This document shows positions 6,288 through 15,578 of a stretch of 42,283 nucleotides of DNA, in pieces. Position numbers and translations under genes: made by a program. The notes beneath the pieces are model-generated. The model saw only the letters and a list, made by a program, of their open reading frames with translations, made no database searches and was not told where the DNA came from. Origin of the DNA: a bacterium. GTDB taxonomy: Bacteria; Myxococcota_A; UBA9160; UBA6930. How positions within the stretch are numbered: the first letter of the stretch is position 1; each line of letters starts with the position of its first letter. Location of the stretch: positions 1 to 42,283 of the forward strand of contig JAAELW010000164.1 in the NCBI GenBank assembly GCA_024226235.1. Reading direction: 5' to 3'.

Positions 6288-7433
6288 ATGTCTGGCCCTC
6301 TAAGCGGAATCAAGGTGATCGAAATCGCGGGAATCGGCCCGGGGCCGTTCTGCGCGATGATGCTCGCCGACATGGGCGCGGATGTGCTGCGCATCGATCG
6401 TGCTGCAGCGGTCAGGGAAGATCGGCCAGAGCGGCCCCCCGCTGATTTGCTGAATCGCGGACGCCGCAGCGTGGGCGTCGATCTCAAACATCCCGAAGGC
6501 ATCACCACCATCCTGCAACTCGTCGGCCAGGCGGACGTACTAATGGAGGGTTTTCGACCTGGCGTGATGGAGCGGCTGGGGCTTGGACCGGATGTCTGCT
6601 TGGAGCGAAACCCTGGCCTCGTCTACGGTCGAATGACCGGCTTCGGCCAAGAAGGCCCAATGTCGCAGGCGGCCGGCCACGACATCAATTACATCGCGCT
6701 CGCCGGCGCGCTCGGCCACATCGGGCGCAGAGGCGAGAAGCCGCTTCCCCCGCTCAACCTGGTGGGCGATTTCGGAGGTGGTGGAATGTTCCTTGCGTTT
6801 GGGATCGCCGCCGCGTTGGTGGAGCGTGCGAGCTCGGGCAAGGGCCAGGTCGTGGATGCTGCGATGGTCGATGGCGCCGCGGTGCTGATGACGATGATGC
6901 ATGGCTTCCGCGAAGGGGGTTTCTGGAGCGACGAACGCGGTTCGAACCTGCTCGATACCGGGGCCCACTTCTACGACACCTACGAGACAAAGGATCGTGA
7001 GTACGTGTCGATCGGCTCGATCGAGCCGCAATTCTACGCCGAGCTGCTGCGCCTCACCGGCCTCGAAGGAGAGGAACTCCCCTCGCAGATGGACAGGACG
7101 CAGTGGGAGCCCATGAAGGAGCGCCTCACCGCGATCTTCAAGCAGAAGACCCGCGATGAGTGGAACGCCATCATGGAGGGCACGGATGTCTGCTACGCCC
7201 CCGTTCTCAACATCGGCGAGGCCTACGAACACCCGCACAACGAGCAACGCGGAACCTTCACCAAATCACACGGCATCAACCAACCCGCACCGGCGCCCCG
7301 CTTCAGCCGCACCCCAGGCAGCATCGACCGCCCCGTGCCCCACGTAGGCCAACACACAGACGAAGCCCTCACCTCCTGGGGCCTCACCACCGAAGCCCTC
7401 CAAAAACTCCGAAGCAGCGGAGCCATCAAATGA
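6288..7433 (+). CDS. Alpha-methylacyl-CoA racemase (CaiB/BaiF family)
   Basis: 381 residues. ATG at 6288 is preferred over GTG at 6285 because AAGGAG lies 7 bases upstream. The N-terminal PLSGIKVIEIAGIGPGPFCAM and GFRPGVMERLGLGP are family hallmarks. The catalytic set of the M. tuberculosis racemase (H126, D156, E241) aligns to H131 (GHDINY), D161 (GDFGGGG) and E246 (SIEPQFY), so this is more likely a racemase than a CoA-transferase. It interconverts (R)- and (S)-2-methylacyl-CoA for beta-oxidation of branched or sterol-derived chains. The last 75 or so codons are strikingly C/A-rich and G-poor compared with the rest of the gene. Confidence 0.9.
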   Translation: MSGPLSGIKVIEIAGIGPGPFCAMMLADMGADVLRIDRAAAVREDRPERPPADLLNRGRRSVGVDLKHPEGITTILQLVGQADVLMEGFRPGVMERLGLGPDVCLERNPGLVYGRMTGFGQEGPMSQAAGHDINYIALAGALGHIGRRGEKPLPPLNLVGDFGGGGMFLAFGIAAALVERASSGKGQVVDAAMVDGAAVLMTMMHGFREGGFWSDERGSNLLDTGAHFYDTYETKDREYVSIGSIEPQFYAELLRLTGLEGEELPSQMDRTQWEPMKERLTAIFKQKTRDEWNAIMEGTDVCYAPVLNIGEAYEHPHNEQRGTFTKSHGINQPAPAPRFSRTPGSIDRPVPHVGQHTDEALTSWGLTTEALQKLRSSGAIK

Positions 7434-7464
7434 ATCGCCCCAACCAAGAAACTACCAAACCGGG

Positions 7465-7500
7465 TTGTTAAGTTAGGGGCCGGTTCCGTTTGTTAAGTTA
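7465..7500. repeat. Duplicated 11-mer flanking a GGGGCCGGTTCCG core
   Basis: TTGTTAAGTTA occurs at 7465-7475 and again at 7490-7500, separated by GGGGCCGGTTCCGT. It occupies the gap between the convergent racemase and phosphatase genes, and the second copy supplies the TAA stop of the phosphatase. It is AT-rich at the edges in an otherwise GC-rich region. It resembles the element at 22020-22044 in composition and location. Confidence 0.8.
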
Positions 7501-8097
7501 CGCGGGGCCCTTGAGTTCGGCGTCTTCGAGGTGGCGGGCGCAGTTCAGCAGATGCACCTTGAAGGGCGGCTCCTGGTCGAGGATCGTCACCGAGGTGTTG
7601 AACCAGCCATAGCCCGAGGTGGGTGCCTGGCCCGCTTCTGCGAGGCGCAGGACGACCGATCGGCAGACGAGGCCGTGGGTGACGACGGCCAGGTTTCCGT
7701 CCGTCCGGGCAGCCAGCCCGACCACTTGCTCCCAGGCGCGATCCACTCGCTCGTGGAAGGCTTCCCAGGTTTCACCGTTCGGCGGCGCATAGCCTTCGGC
7801 GAACGGATCGAAATCGAGCTCCGCATACGCACGCCCGCGAAGGTCCCCGAGGTTCCGCTCGCGCAGCAGCGGCTCGGAGTCGAGCGCCACTCCGGTGGCG
7901 CGCTGCACTGCGTCGGCAGTCATCGCCGCGCGCGCGTAGTCGCTGGCCAGGATGTGCGCGATGTCTTCGGCCAGCAGCCGCGCGCCCAGACGCTCGGCCT
8001 GGGCCAGGCCGTTTTCCGACAGCGGTGTCTCGGGCGACTGCATCACCCCGCTCGCGTTCAGCGCCGTCTCACCGTGACGGATCAGATAGATCGCCAT
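7498..8097 (-). CDS. Histidine phosphatase family protein (phosphoglycerate mutase-like)
   Basis: 199 residues. The phosphorylated histidine is H8 in LIRHGET, with the supporting arginine in SDYARAAMTA, the acid/base segment LRERNLGDLRGR and the second histidine in VVTHG (about 137-141). The fold is that of the branch 1 histidine phosphatases, which includes phosphoglycerate mutases, CobC-type alpha-ribazole phosphatases and broad-specificity sugar phosphatases. The sequence does not decide between these. No cobalamin or glycolysis genes are nearby. The stop codon is contributed by the 11-mer repeat. Confidence 0.88.
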   Translation of the reverse strand: MAIYLIRHGETALNASGVMQSPETPLSENGLAQAERLGARLLAEDIAHILASDYARAAMTADAVQRATGVALDSEPLLRERNLGDLRGRAYAELDFDPFAEGYAPPNGETWEAFHERVDRAWEQVVGLAARTDGNLAVVTHGLVCRSVVLRLAEAGQAPTSGYGWFNTSVTILDQEPPFKVHLLNCARHLEDAELKGPA

Positions 8098-8135
8098 AAG
8101 GGCCGCAGCGTAGCGAAGGGATGGACGTTCCCGCG

Positions 8136-8399
8136 CTATCTCTCGAGCACCGGGTCGTCGAGAACCCCGGCCAGTGCGAGGTGCTCGGGGACGGGCTGGG
8201 GTACCTCATCAGATGCGATCGCACCGCGACGGCCGTTGAAGCAGAGTGGGCAGAGGCCGGATTCGTAGCGGACGAACATCGTGTCGCCGCAGTTCTCGCA
8301 CTCGTAGCGAGGGCCATGGTGAGCCAGCGCCTTGATCAAGTAGGAGCTGGGAAGCAGACTGCGGGGACCCCTGCGGAGGACTCGGGTTTTCTTGGCCAT
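8136..8399 (-). CDS. Small zinc-ribbon protein of unknown function
   Basis: 87 residues from ATG at 8399. A basic N-terminus (KKTRVLRRGPRSLLPSS) is followed by a four-cysteine ribbon C34-x2-C37-x12-C50-x2-C53 and an acidic, proline-containing tail. I do not recognise a family. The basic arm plus zinc ribbon suggests nucleic acid or ribosome binding, but this is inference. It is separated by 38 bases from the downstream phosphatase and is probably co-transcribed with it. Confidence 0.7.
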   Translation of the reverse strand: MAKKTRVLRRGPRSLLPSSYLIKALAHHGPRYECENCGDTMFVRYESGLCPLCFNGRRGAIASDEVPQPVPEHLALAGVLDDPVLER

Positions 8400-8493
8400 G
8401 CCTAGGAGTGGCCCGATCTCGGTCCCGGGTGTCAGGATACGTGTGCAGGAACAGGCAGGCCCCGCCCCAACCCATTGATTCCGGGTATGAAAG

Positions 8494-8895
8494 TCAGATC
8501 ACGACGCGGACGACCAATGCCTCGCCATCGGCTGCCAGAACGAACAGCTTTGGAGAGGCGTCGTCCGCCCGGAACTGCATCAGGCAGCCGCCGCCTTCCT
8601 GGGGGGCCACCTTCGTGAGAGGGCTCCCGAGCACGGCCCACCAGGGCTCGTCTTCGTCGGCATTGGCCAGCACGGCTTCTGCCTCGGCTGTGCTCGTAGA
8701 CACACCCCCCGCTTCGGCACGGAGCTGGATCGCACCCGTATCGAAGCTGAGCCGCAGATGCAGCGAGCGCTGCTCTCCACCCGGGCCAGGCACTGGCTCC
8801 CGCTCCACACGCAGCAGCTTTCCGCCGGCTGTCGCGATGTGCCCCAGCGCGTCCCGGGTCCGCGCGTCGATTTCGTTCTCCAACCCGTTGCCCAT
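8494..8895 (-). CDS. Hypothetical protein, divergent from glnE
   Basis: 133 residues from ATG at 8895, no signal peptide or membrane segment. The sequence alternates short beta-type stretches (GKLLRVERE, LHLRLSFDTGAIQLRAE, KLFVLAADGEALVVRVVI) and contains DEDEPWWAVLGSPL. The pattern resembles small all-beta/alpha cytoplasmic domains but I recognise no family. It is the first of three minus-strand genes (this one, the zinc-ribbon protein, the phosphatase) and starts 27 bases from the glnE start on the other strand, so the two promoters must overlap the coding regions. Confidence 0.6.
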   Translation of the reverse strand: MGNGLENEIDARTRDALGHIATAGGKLLRVEREPVPGPGGEQRSLHLRLSFDTGAIQLRAEAGGVSTSTAEAEAVLANADEDEPWWAVLGSPLTKVAPQEGGGCLMQFRADDASPKLFVLAADGEALVVRVVI

Positions 8896-8922
8896 AGCCT
8901 GCCATCCTTACATATTTCCGAG

Positions 8923-11880
8923 GTGACGCACCCGACGGAAGACCTTGCCCACGTGCTGGAGGCACTCGACCTCGAGGCCACCCTGGCCGAAGGCCCCGAG
9001 CCCGAGCAAACCCTACAGCGCGCCCGCGACGTGCTGGAAGCGACGGTCGCTGCCGATCCCGAGGCACTGACCCGAACCGTGGCAACGCACCCAGAAACCC
9101 TGCGCCGGGTTCTCGCCGCATGCTGTGGCACGGCTCCGTTCCTGGCGACGCGCCTCCGCGCTCGCCCCCAGCTACTGCTGGCCCTGGCCGACGACGATCT
9201 CCCCCGCGCTCGAACCGCCGCCGAGCTTTCCGAGCGGCTCGCGGCCAGGCTTGCTGCTGCCTCCGCAGACGAGGTGCCCGCTGAAATCCGTCGCTTCAAG
9301 TACGACGAACTGCTGCGCATCAGCACCCGCGAAGCCGATCACGAGCTCGTCCCGCTCGAACGCGTCGGTGAGGCACTTGGCGAGCTCTCCGACCTGGCCG
9401 AAATCGTGCTCGCCGCGGCACTGGCCCACGTCGCCGCCGAGCTCGAAGCCAGCACTGGGCCACCCGTCTGGTGTGGGGCCAACGACGAAGCGGTTCGGCT
9501 GCGCTTCACCGTCCTCGGCCTCGGCAAGCTGGGCGGCAAAGAACTCAACTACTCGAGCGACGTCGACCTCATCTACGTGCACGATAGTCCGCCGCCCGAA
9601 AGCGAGCCCCTGCGAGATGGCCCCGGCGATCTCTCTCCCGCCGAGTACTTCTCGCGCCTGGCCGTGGGCTTCGGCAAGCTCGTCGAGGCCAACACGGAAG
9701 ACGGTTTCCTCGAACGCGTCGATCTCGATTTGCGCCCGGAAGGCAGCCAGGGCGCCATCGTCTCCTCCTCTCGCGCGCTGGCCGACTACTACGACGGTTG
9801 GGCCGCGACCTGGGAGAAGGCGGCGTTCATGAAGGCGCGGCCGGTGGCCGGTGATCTGGCCTTCGGCTGGGAAGTCGCCCGGACGATCGACCCGATGATC
9901 TACCAATCGTCGGTCGACCTGGCGACGGTCGACGCGATCCGTGAGATGAAGAACAAGATCGAAGCGGCCCACACGGGCGACCCGGAGCGCTTCAACGTAA
10001 AGCTCGGCGCGGGTGGGATCCGGGATGTGGAGTTCGTGGCACAAGCGTTTCAGCTCCTGCACGGAGGCCGCATTCCGCAGGTACGCGGCCGCTCGGCCCC
10101 GGGCGCACTCGATGCGCTGGCCGAGGTCGGCGCGCTGCCGCCCAAGGCTCGTGACGAGCTACTCGCCGCCTACCGCTTCCTGCGACGGGTCGAGAACCGT
10201 CTGCAGATGGAGGCCGAGCGGCAGACCCATACCCTCCCGCCCCCCGGGCCCGCACGCGAACGGCTCGCCCGCACGATCTTCCCCGGCACGAGTGCCAGCG
10301 CCCAGCTCGATGAGAAAATTCAGCTGCATACCGGCAAGGTGCGCAAACACTTCGAGGCGTTGTTCCGTGAGAGTGGTTCCGGTCGCGTACTGGATCTGTT
10401 TGCGCGCGCCGCACCGCGGATCACCGCCGTCGCGGAGAACCGCCAGCTGATCGAGGCGCTGGCGCAGCGCTTTGCCAACGAAATCGAGCATTCAGTCGAC
10501 CCGGAGCGTGCGATGAGCAACCTGGAGCGCTTCGTCGAAGGGGTCGGCCCGCGCACGTTCTACTACGGTCTGCTGGCGGATCGTCAGGAGCTGATTCCAC
10601 GCCTCGTCGCTCTCTTTGCGGCCTCGCGAACGCTCTCGGGAATCGTCGCCAGCCTGCCCCAACTGATGGAGCCGCTGTTCGAGGATCCTACCCGGCTGCT
10701 GTTAGGCCAGTACGAGCTGCGGGAAGAACTCGCGCTGCTTCGCGCAGAAGAGGCCAAACGACAAGGCCAGGCCGATACCGAGACCGATCTCGCCGCGCTG
10801 CGGCTCTTCCAGCAACGGGAGCTCGTGAATATCGGCCTGCTCGATCTCTCCGATGTGGTCGATGCCAGGCAAGTCGAGAATGCGCTCAGTGACCTCGCGG
10901 AAGTCTGCCTGGAAGAAGCCCTGCGCATCGCTCGCGACCAGCTCGCCCGAACGCCCAAGGCAGCGGCCTGGGTGGACAAGGGCGAATTCCTGGTCGTCGG
11001 GATGGGCAAGCTCGGCAGCCGTGAGCTCGGCTACGGCAGCGACCTGGACGTGATCTTCCTCTACGACCTGCCGGGCGCAGACCCGGTACACCTGATGGAG
11101 GCCCAGGAGGCTTACGTGCGGCTGGCCCAGAAGCTCGGCTGGGCCTTGCAGACCCGCACCGCCCAGGGTGTCTGCTACGAGGTGGATGCGCGGCTCCGGC
11201 CCTCCGGCAACCAAGGCATGCTCGTCACTTCGCTGCCAGCCTTCGAGCGCTACCACCGGGGCGAGACAGGCAGCGACGTCGCGGCCATCTGGGAGCGGCA
11301 GGCCCTGTTGCGCGCGCGACCGATCGTCGGCAGCGAGAGCCTGGCCGGGCGCTTCGAGGCGCTGCGGCAAACCATCTTGAGTGCGCCGCTTCCCGAAGAA
11401 GCCGGTACCGAGATCCACCGCATTCGCAGCCGAATGCAGGAAGAACTGGCCAGGGAGACCGATGGGCGCCGCAACCTGAAGACTGGCCGCGGCGGGCTGC
11501 TCGATGTCGAGAGCATCTGCCAGTGGCTACAGCTCCGCCACGGGGCCCAGCACCCGGAGCTGCTGGTGCCGCGCCGTGTCGAAGCCACGCTGGCCAAACT
11601 CACCGGGCTCGGGCTGCTGCCGGGCGAGCATGCTGCCATCCTTTCCGAGGGCTGGGCATTCCTGCAACGCCTCTCCAGCAGGCTGCGCGTGGTCGAAAAC
11701 CGCTCGATTGCCGATCTGGAACACGACCGCACGGATCTCGACTCGGTCGCACGTTCCCTCGGCTACGCCGTCTCCGAGCGCAGCGGCACCGCCCGCCTAC
11801 CGTTGCTGGACGACTACACCCGCCACACAGAGGCCATCCGGGCCGTCTACGACCGCGTCGTCCGCCCGGAAAACGGCTAG
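8923..11880 (+). CDS. glnE: Bifunctional glutamine synthetase adenylyltransferase/adenylyl-removing enzyme
   Basis: 985 residues from GTG at 8923; an open frame continues further upstream but overlaps the divergent gene. Two homologous nucleotidyltransferase halves are visible: LGLGKLGGKELNYSSDVDLI (residues about 199-218) for the adenylyl-removing domain, and VGMGKLGSRELGYGSDLDVI (about 690-710) for the adenylylating domain. Each has a GS/SSDxD metal site and is followed by its helical GlnD-PII-type domain (GAGGIRDVEF and GRGGLLDVES). The enzyme attaches AMP to glutamine synthetase or removes it according to nitrogen status signalled by PII and glutamine. Length agrees with the 946-residue E. 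coli protein. serC follows 14 bases later. Confidence 0.95.
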   Translation: MTHPTEDLAHVLEALDLEATLAEGPEPEQTLQRARDVLEATVAADPEALTRTVATHPETLRRVLAACCGTAPFLATRLRARPQLLLALADDDLPRARTAAELSERLAARLAAASADEVPAEIRRFKYDELLRISTREADHELVPLERVGEALGELSDLAEIVLAAALAHVAAELEASTGPPVWCGANDEAVRLRFTVLGLGKLGGKELNYSSDVDLIYVHDSPPPESEPLRDGPGDLSPAEYFSRLAVGFGKLVEANTEDGFLERVDLDLRPEGSQGAIVSSSRALADYYDGWAATWEKAAFMKARPVAGDLAFGWEVARTIDPMIYQSSVDLATVDAIREMKNKIEAAHTGDPERFNVKLGAGGIRDVEFVAQAFQLLHGGRIPQVRGRSAPGALDALAEVGALPPKARDELLAAYRFLRRVENRLQMEAERQTHTLPPPGPARERLARTIFPGTSASAQLDEKIQLHTGKVRKHFEALFRESGSGRVLDLFARAAPRITAVAENRQLIEALAQRFANEIEHSVDPERAMSNLERFVEGVGPRTFYYGLLADRQELIPRLVALFAASRTLSGIVASLPQLMEPLFEDPTRLLLGQYELREELALLRAEEAKRQGQADTETDLAALRLFQQRELVNIGLLDLSDVVDARQVENALSDLAEVCLEEALRIARDQLARTPKAAAWVDKGEFLVVGMGKLGSRELGYGSDLDVIFLYDLPGADPVHLMEAQEAYVRLAQKLGWALQTRTAQGVCYEVDARLRPSGNQGMLVTSLPAFERYHRGETGSDVAAIWERQALLRARPIVGSESLAGRFEALRQTILSAPLPEEAGTEIHRIRSRMQEELARETDGRRNLKTGRGGLLDVESICQWLQLRHGAQHPELLVPRRVEATLAKLTGLGLLPGEHAAILSEGWAFLQRLSSRLRVVENRSIADLEHDRTDLDSVARSLGYAVSERSGTARLPLLDDYTRHTEAIRAVYDRVVRPENG

Positions 11881-11894
11881 AATTCGCGCCAGCA

Positions 11895-12983
11895 ATGAGT
11901 GACCGCATCTTCAACTTTTCCGCCGGCCCCGCCACACTTCCCGAAGAGGTGCTGCGCGACGCGCAGGAAGCGCTCTGGAATCTCCACGGCACCGGCATCG
12001 GCGTGATGGAGCACAGCCACCGGGGCGGCCCGTTCAAGGCCGTCGCGGAGCAAACCGAGGCAGCTTGCCGGGAGCTCGCGGGAATCCCGGACGACTACGC
12101 GCTGCTCTTCCTTCAGGGCGGCGCCTCCACCCAGTTCTTCCAGCTGCCGGCCCACTGGCTCGCCGACGATGCGACGGCCGACTACCTGATCACCGGCAGT
12201 TGGTCGGTGAAGGCGGCAAAGGAAGCCCGCCTCTACGGCACCGTCCATGAGGCGGCATCCAGCAAGGATCGGGATTTCTCGGTCATTCCGCGGACGGACG
12301 AAATCCACTACTCGGACGCGCCGACCTACGTCCACTTCACTTCGAACAACACGATCTTCGGCACTCAGTGGCAAGAAGAGCCGAATACACCGGGTGAGGC
12401 CTGGTTGGCCTGCGATGCGTCGAGCGACATCTTCTCGCGACCCGTGGATATCACACGTTATGGCGTGCTCTACGCCGGGGCCCAGAAGAACATTGGCCCC
12501 TCGGGCGTCACGCTGGTCATCGTCCGGCGCGATCTGCTGGAGACGCGGGTTCGCGATCTCCCGACCATGCTGCGCTACGCCACCCACGCGGAACAGGGCT
12601 CGCTCTACAACACGCCACCTACGTTCGGCATCTACATGATGGGTCGGGTGTTTGCTTGGATCGCCGGGCGTGGAGGGCTCGCCGGAATGGAGCGGCTCAA
12701 CCGGGAGAAGGGGCAGATTCTCTACAACGCATTGGAAACCCAGGGTTTCTACACGTGTACGGCGGGCGAGGGCAGCCGCTCGCTGATGAACGTCACCTTC
12801 CGCACGCCGAGTCCCGAGCTCGATGCTGCGTTCGTGAAGCAGGCCGAGGCCGCCGGGCTCTCGGGCCTGAAGGGCCACCGCTCGGTGGGCGGCATGCGCG
12901 CAAGCATCTACAACGCGTTCCCGAAGCAGGGCTGCGAGGCGCTCGCGAGCTTCTTGCGGGATTTCGCTGCGAAGCAGGGGTGA
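11895..12983 (+). CDS. serC: Phosphoserine aminotransferase
   Basis: 362 residues from ATG at 11895 (MSDRIFNFSAGPATLP). A PLP enzyme of the phosphoserine aminotransferase family, converting 3-phosphohydroxypyruvate plus glutamate to phosphoserine; it also acts in pyridoxine synthesis in bacteria that use the DXP-independent precursor route. GVMEHSHRG, FLQGGASTQF and the Schiff-base lysine in GAQKNIGPSG (about residue 198) are present, as are the C-terminal VGGMRASIYNAF residues that bind substrate phosphate. Its TGA stop overlaps the GTG of the helicase gene, so those two are probably co-translated. Confidence 0.95.
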   Translation: MSDRIFNFSAGPATLPEEVLRDAQEALWNLHGTGIGVMEHSHRGGPFKAVAEQTEAACRELAGIPDDYALLFLQGGASTQFFQLPAHWLADDATADYLITGSWSVKAAKEARLYGTVHEAASSKDRDFSVIPRTDEIHYSDAPTYVHFTSNNTIFGTQWQEEPNTPGEAWLACDASSDIFSRPVDITRYGVLYAGAQKNIGPSGVTLVIVRRDLLETRVRDLPTMLRYATHAEQGSLYNTPPTFGIYMMGRVFAWIAGRGGLAGMERLNREKGQILYNALETQGFYTCTAGEGSRSLMNVTFRTPSPELDAAFVKQAEAAGLSGLKGHRSVGGMRASIYNAFPKQGCEALASFLRDFAAKQG

Positions 12984-15535
12984 GCGACGAACCCGTCGAC
13001 CCCGCTGAACTGCCGCGGCTGATCGACCGCGTCCCGCTCGGTGACGCAGCGCTGCTGGATTCGGGATCCGTCCTCGACACCTTTCTCGGTTGGGTGCGCG
13101 ATACGGGTATCGAGCCCTACAACCACCAAGAAGAAGCCTTGCTCGAAGTCGCAGCGGGTCGCCACGTGGTGCTCTCGACACCCACCGGCTCCGGGAAATC
13201 GCTGATCGCCCAGGGCCTGCACTTCAAGGCGATGTGCGAGGGGAAACGCTCCTTCTACACGGCGCCGATCAAGGCCCTCGTCTCCGAAAAGTTCTTCGAT
13301 CTCTGCAATGTGTTCGGCGCCGAGAACGTCGGCATGTTGACTGGCGATGCGAGCATCAACTGGGCTGCACCAATCCTCTGCTGCACCCAGGAAATCCTTA
13401 CGAACATGGCTCTGCGTCAGGGCGAAGCGACCGACGCTCCCTATGTGGTGATGGACGAGTTCCACTACTACGCGGATCGCGATCGGGGTCATGCGTGGCA
13501 GGTTCCGCTGCTGACGCTTCCACACACGACATTCCTTCTGATGTCCGCGACGCTCGGCAACGTCGCGGCCATCGCCGAACGGCTCTCTGCCGACACCGGG
13601 CGCGAGGTGGCGGAGGTCTATTCCGAGGTGCGGCCCGTGCCGCTCTCCTTCGAGTATCGCGAGATGCCGCTGCAGGAGACCGTCGAGAAGCTACTCGAAA
13701 CGGATCGGGCACCGATCTACGTCGTGAGCTTCACGCAGCGCGAGGCTGCCGAGGTGGCGGGTGCGCTGACCAGCGCCCGGGTCACGAGCAAGGAGGGGCG
13801 CAAGGCAATTTCGCTGGCCGTTCAGGATTTCCGTTTCGATACGCCCTACGGGCGGGACATGAAGCGGATCATCTCCCACGGAATTGGAGTGCACCATGCG
13901 GGGCTGCTTCCAAAGTATCGGCTGCTGGTCGAGCAGCTGGCACAGCAGGGCCTGCTTCGGGTGATCTCGGGTACGGATACGTTGGGTGTGGGCGTGAACA
14001 TTCCGATCCGTACCGTGCTCTTCACCAAGCTCAGCAAGTTCGACGGCGAGCGGGTGCGCATTCTCTCGGTCCGGGATTTCAAACAGATCTCGGGTCGGGC
14101 CGGGCGCAAGGGCTTCGACGATGCGGGCTGGGTCGAGTGTCAAGCCCCGGAGCATGTGATCGAAAACAAACAGGCCGCGGCAAAGGGCAAGGGGCGTTCG
14201 CGAAAGCCCGCGCGAAAGAAGTCGCCGCCGCGGGGCTTCATCGCGTGGAATCGGGAGACGTTTCGACAGCTGGTAGACAAACCGCCGGAGACACTCGAAT
14301 CCCGTTTCCGTGTTTCTCACGGAATGCTGGTGAATCTACTGCAGCGGACGCCGGAGCAGGCCGGACCGAGGGGCGGCTACGGGGCATTGGCAAAGCTGGT
14401 GACGCGCTCCCACGAGCGGCCACGCCGGAAGCACAGGTTGATGCGTGAGGCCGCAGGGCTGTTCCGCTCGCTTCGCAAGGCGGGGATCCTGCGGGTGGAG
14501 GATCACCGGGTCATCGTCGACGAGGAGCTTCAGCGCGGTTTCTCCCTCCACCAGACACTCTCGATCTACCTGGTGGAGGCGCTCGACGCGCTCGATCCGG
14601 AGCAGCCGGGCTACGCACTGGACGTGGTCTCGGTGGTCGAGGCCGTGCTCGAAGATCCTGTGCCGATCTTGCGCGCCCAGGCGCGCAAGGCACGGGACGA
14701 GTTGTACGCGCGTTTGAAGTCGCAACGCGTGCCCTACGAAGAACGTCAGGCCAAGCTCGAACGTGTGACCTATCCGCGGCCGCTCGAGGAATTCCTGGAA
14801 GAGACATTTGGGATCTTCGCCGAGCACCACCCCTGGGCGAGTCACGAATCGATCAAGCCGAAGTCCGTGGCCCGGGAGATGATCGAGCATTACGCCGCAT
14901 TCGATGACACGGTGAAACGCTATGGCCTGCAGCGGGTGGAGGGTCTGTTGCTGCGTCATCTGGGCCAGGTTCTCTCGACCCTGAACCAGACCGTGCCAGA
15001 TGCGGCCAAGACAGAAGACGTGCACGATGTGCTCGCCTACCTGCGGGCACTGATTCGTGGGGTGGATTCGAGCCTGCTCCAGGAGTGGGAGCGGATGGTT
15101 CGGCCCGGCGCCGTGGCGGATCCGAACGTGCCTGTTGCGGACACCCCGCACCCACAGAACTTGACGCCCAAGGCATTCCGGGCCCGGGTTCGGGCGGAGC
15201 TCCATGCGCTGCTTCGAGCGCTGTCGCTAGGCAACCTGGAGGAGGCCGTGCGCTGGCTGGCCCCGGAGCCGGACGATCCCTGGAGCCCGGAACGGCTGGC
15301 AGAGCTGCTGGCGCCCTTCCTCCAGGAGCACCGGAGCGTCCGCTTCGACGAGGAAGCCCGGCGGGCCTATCACACGACCCTTCACGATGCGGGGCCCCGG
15401 CGTTGGACGGTCCATCAGACCCTGCTCGACCCGGAGGGCGAAGGAGATTGGGCCCTGGTGGGGGAGATCGAACTCCCTGCGGGGAACCCGGACGAACGCC
15501 CGCTGTTCAGGTTGCGAGCGCTCCAGGAGGCCTAA
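12980..15535 (+). CDS. DEAD/DEAH-box (Ski2-like) helicase with DUF3516 C-terminal region
   Basis: 851 residues from GTG at 12980, which overlaps the serC stop (GTGA). Walker A TPTGSGKS (about 64-71), motif Ia TAPIKALVSEKF, Walker B/motif II VMDEFHYY (a DEFH box), motif III SAT, and motif VI QISGRAGRKG define two RecA lobes. The lobes are followed by a basic KGKGRSRKPARKK insert and a long C-terminal domain of the DUF3516 type found in actinobacterial and myxobacterial homologues. It is expected to unwind RNA or DNA with ATP; the substrate is not known. No zinc or HRDC domain was seen. Confidence 0.88.
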   Translation: MSDEPVDPAELPRLIDRVPLGDAALLDSGSVLDTFLGWVRDTGIEPYNHQEEALLEVAAGRHVVLSTPTGSGKSLIAQGLHFKAMCEGKRSFYTAPIKALVSEKFFDLCNVFGAENVGMLTGDASINWAAPILCCTQEILTNMALRQGEATDAPYVVMDEFHYYADRDRGHAWQVPLLTLPHTTFLLMSATLGNVAAIAERLSADTGREVAEVYSEVRPVPLSFEYREMPLQETVEKLLETDRAPIYVVSFTQREAAEVAGALTSARVTSKEGRKAISLAVQDFRFDTPYGRDMKRIISHGIGVHHAGLLPKYRLLVEQLAQQGLLRVISGTDTLGVGVNIPIRTVLFTKLSKFDGERVRILSVRDFKQISGRAGRKGFDDAGWVECQAPEHVIENKQAAAKGKGRSRKPARKKSPPRGFIAWNRETFRQLVDKPPETLESRFRVSHGMLVNLLQRTPEQAGPRGGYGALAKLVTRSHERPRRKHRLMREAAGLFRSLRKAGILRVEDHRVIVDEELQRGFSLHQTLSIYLVEALDALDPEQPGYALDVVSVVEAVLEDPVPILRAQARKARDELYARLKSQRVPYEERQAKLERVTYPRPLEEFLEETFGIFAEHHPWASHESIKPKSVAREMIEHYAAFDDTVKRYGLQRVEGLLLRHLGQVLSTLNQTVPDAAKTEDVHDVLAYLRALIRGVDSSLLQEWERMVRPGAVADPNVPVADTPHPQNLTPKAFRARVRAELHALLRALSLGNLEEAVRWLAPEPDDPWSPERLAELLAPFLQEHRSVRFDEEARRAYHTTLHDAGPRRWTVHQTLLDPEGEGDWALVGEIELPAGNPDERPLFRLRALQEA

Positions 15536-15578
15536 AGGGATCAACCCAGGCGCATCGCGGGCCGATGAGCGTCTCAGG

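Noticed and set aside
8758-8922. Upstream 55-residue extension of glnE
   Set aside because: It lies on top of the divergent hypothetical gene and has no similarity to GlnE N-termini; GTG at 8923 fits the family length.
11523-11894. Upstream extension of serC over the end of glnE
   Set aside because: Out-of-frame reading of glnE; the conserved SerC start is at 11895.
12656-12979. Upstream extension of the helicase over serC
   Set aside because: Out-of-frame reading of serC; the GTGA overlap gives a natural start.
14336-15205. 289-residue minus-strand open frame inside the helicase gene
   Set aside because: His/Arg/Gln-rich antisense of a conserved helicase domain.
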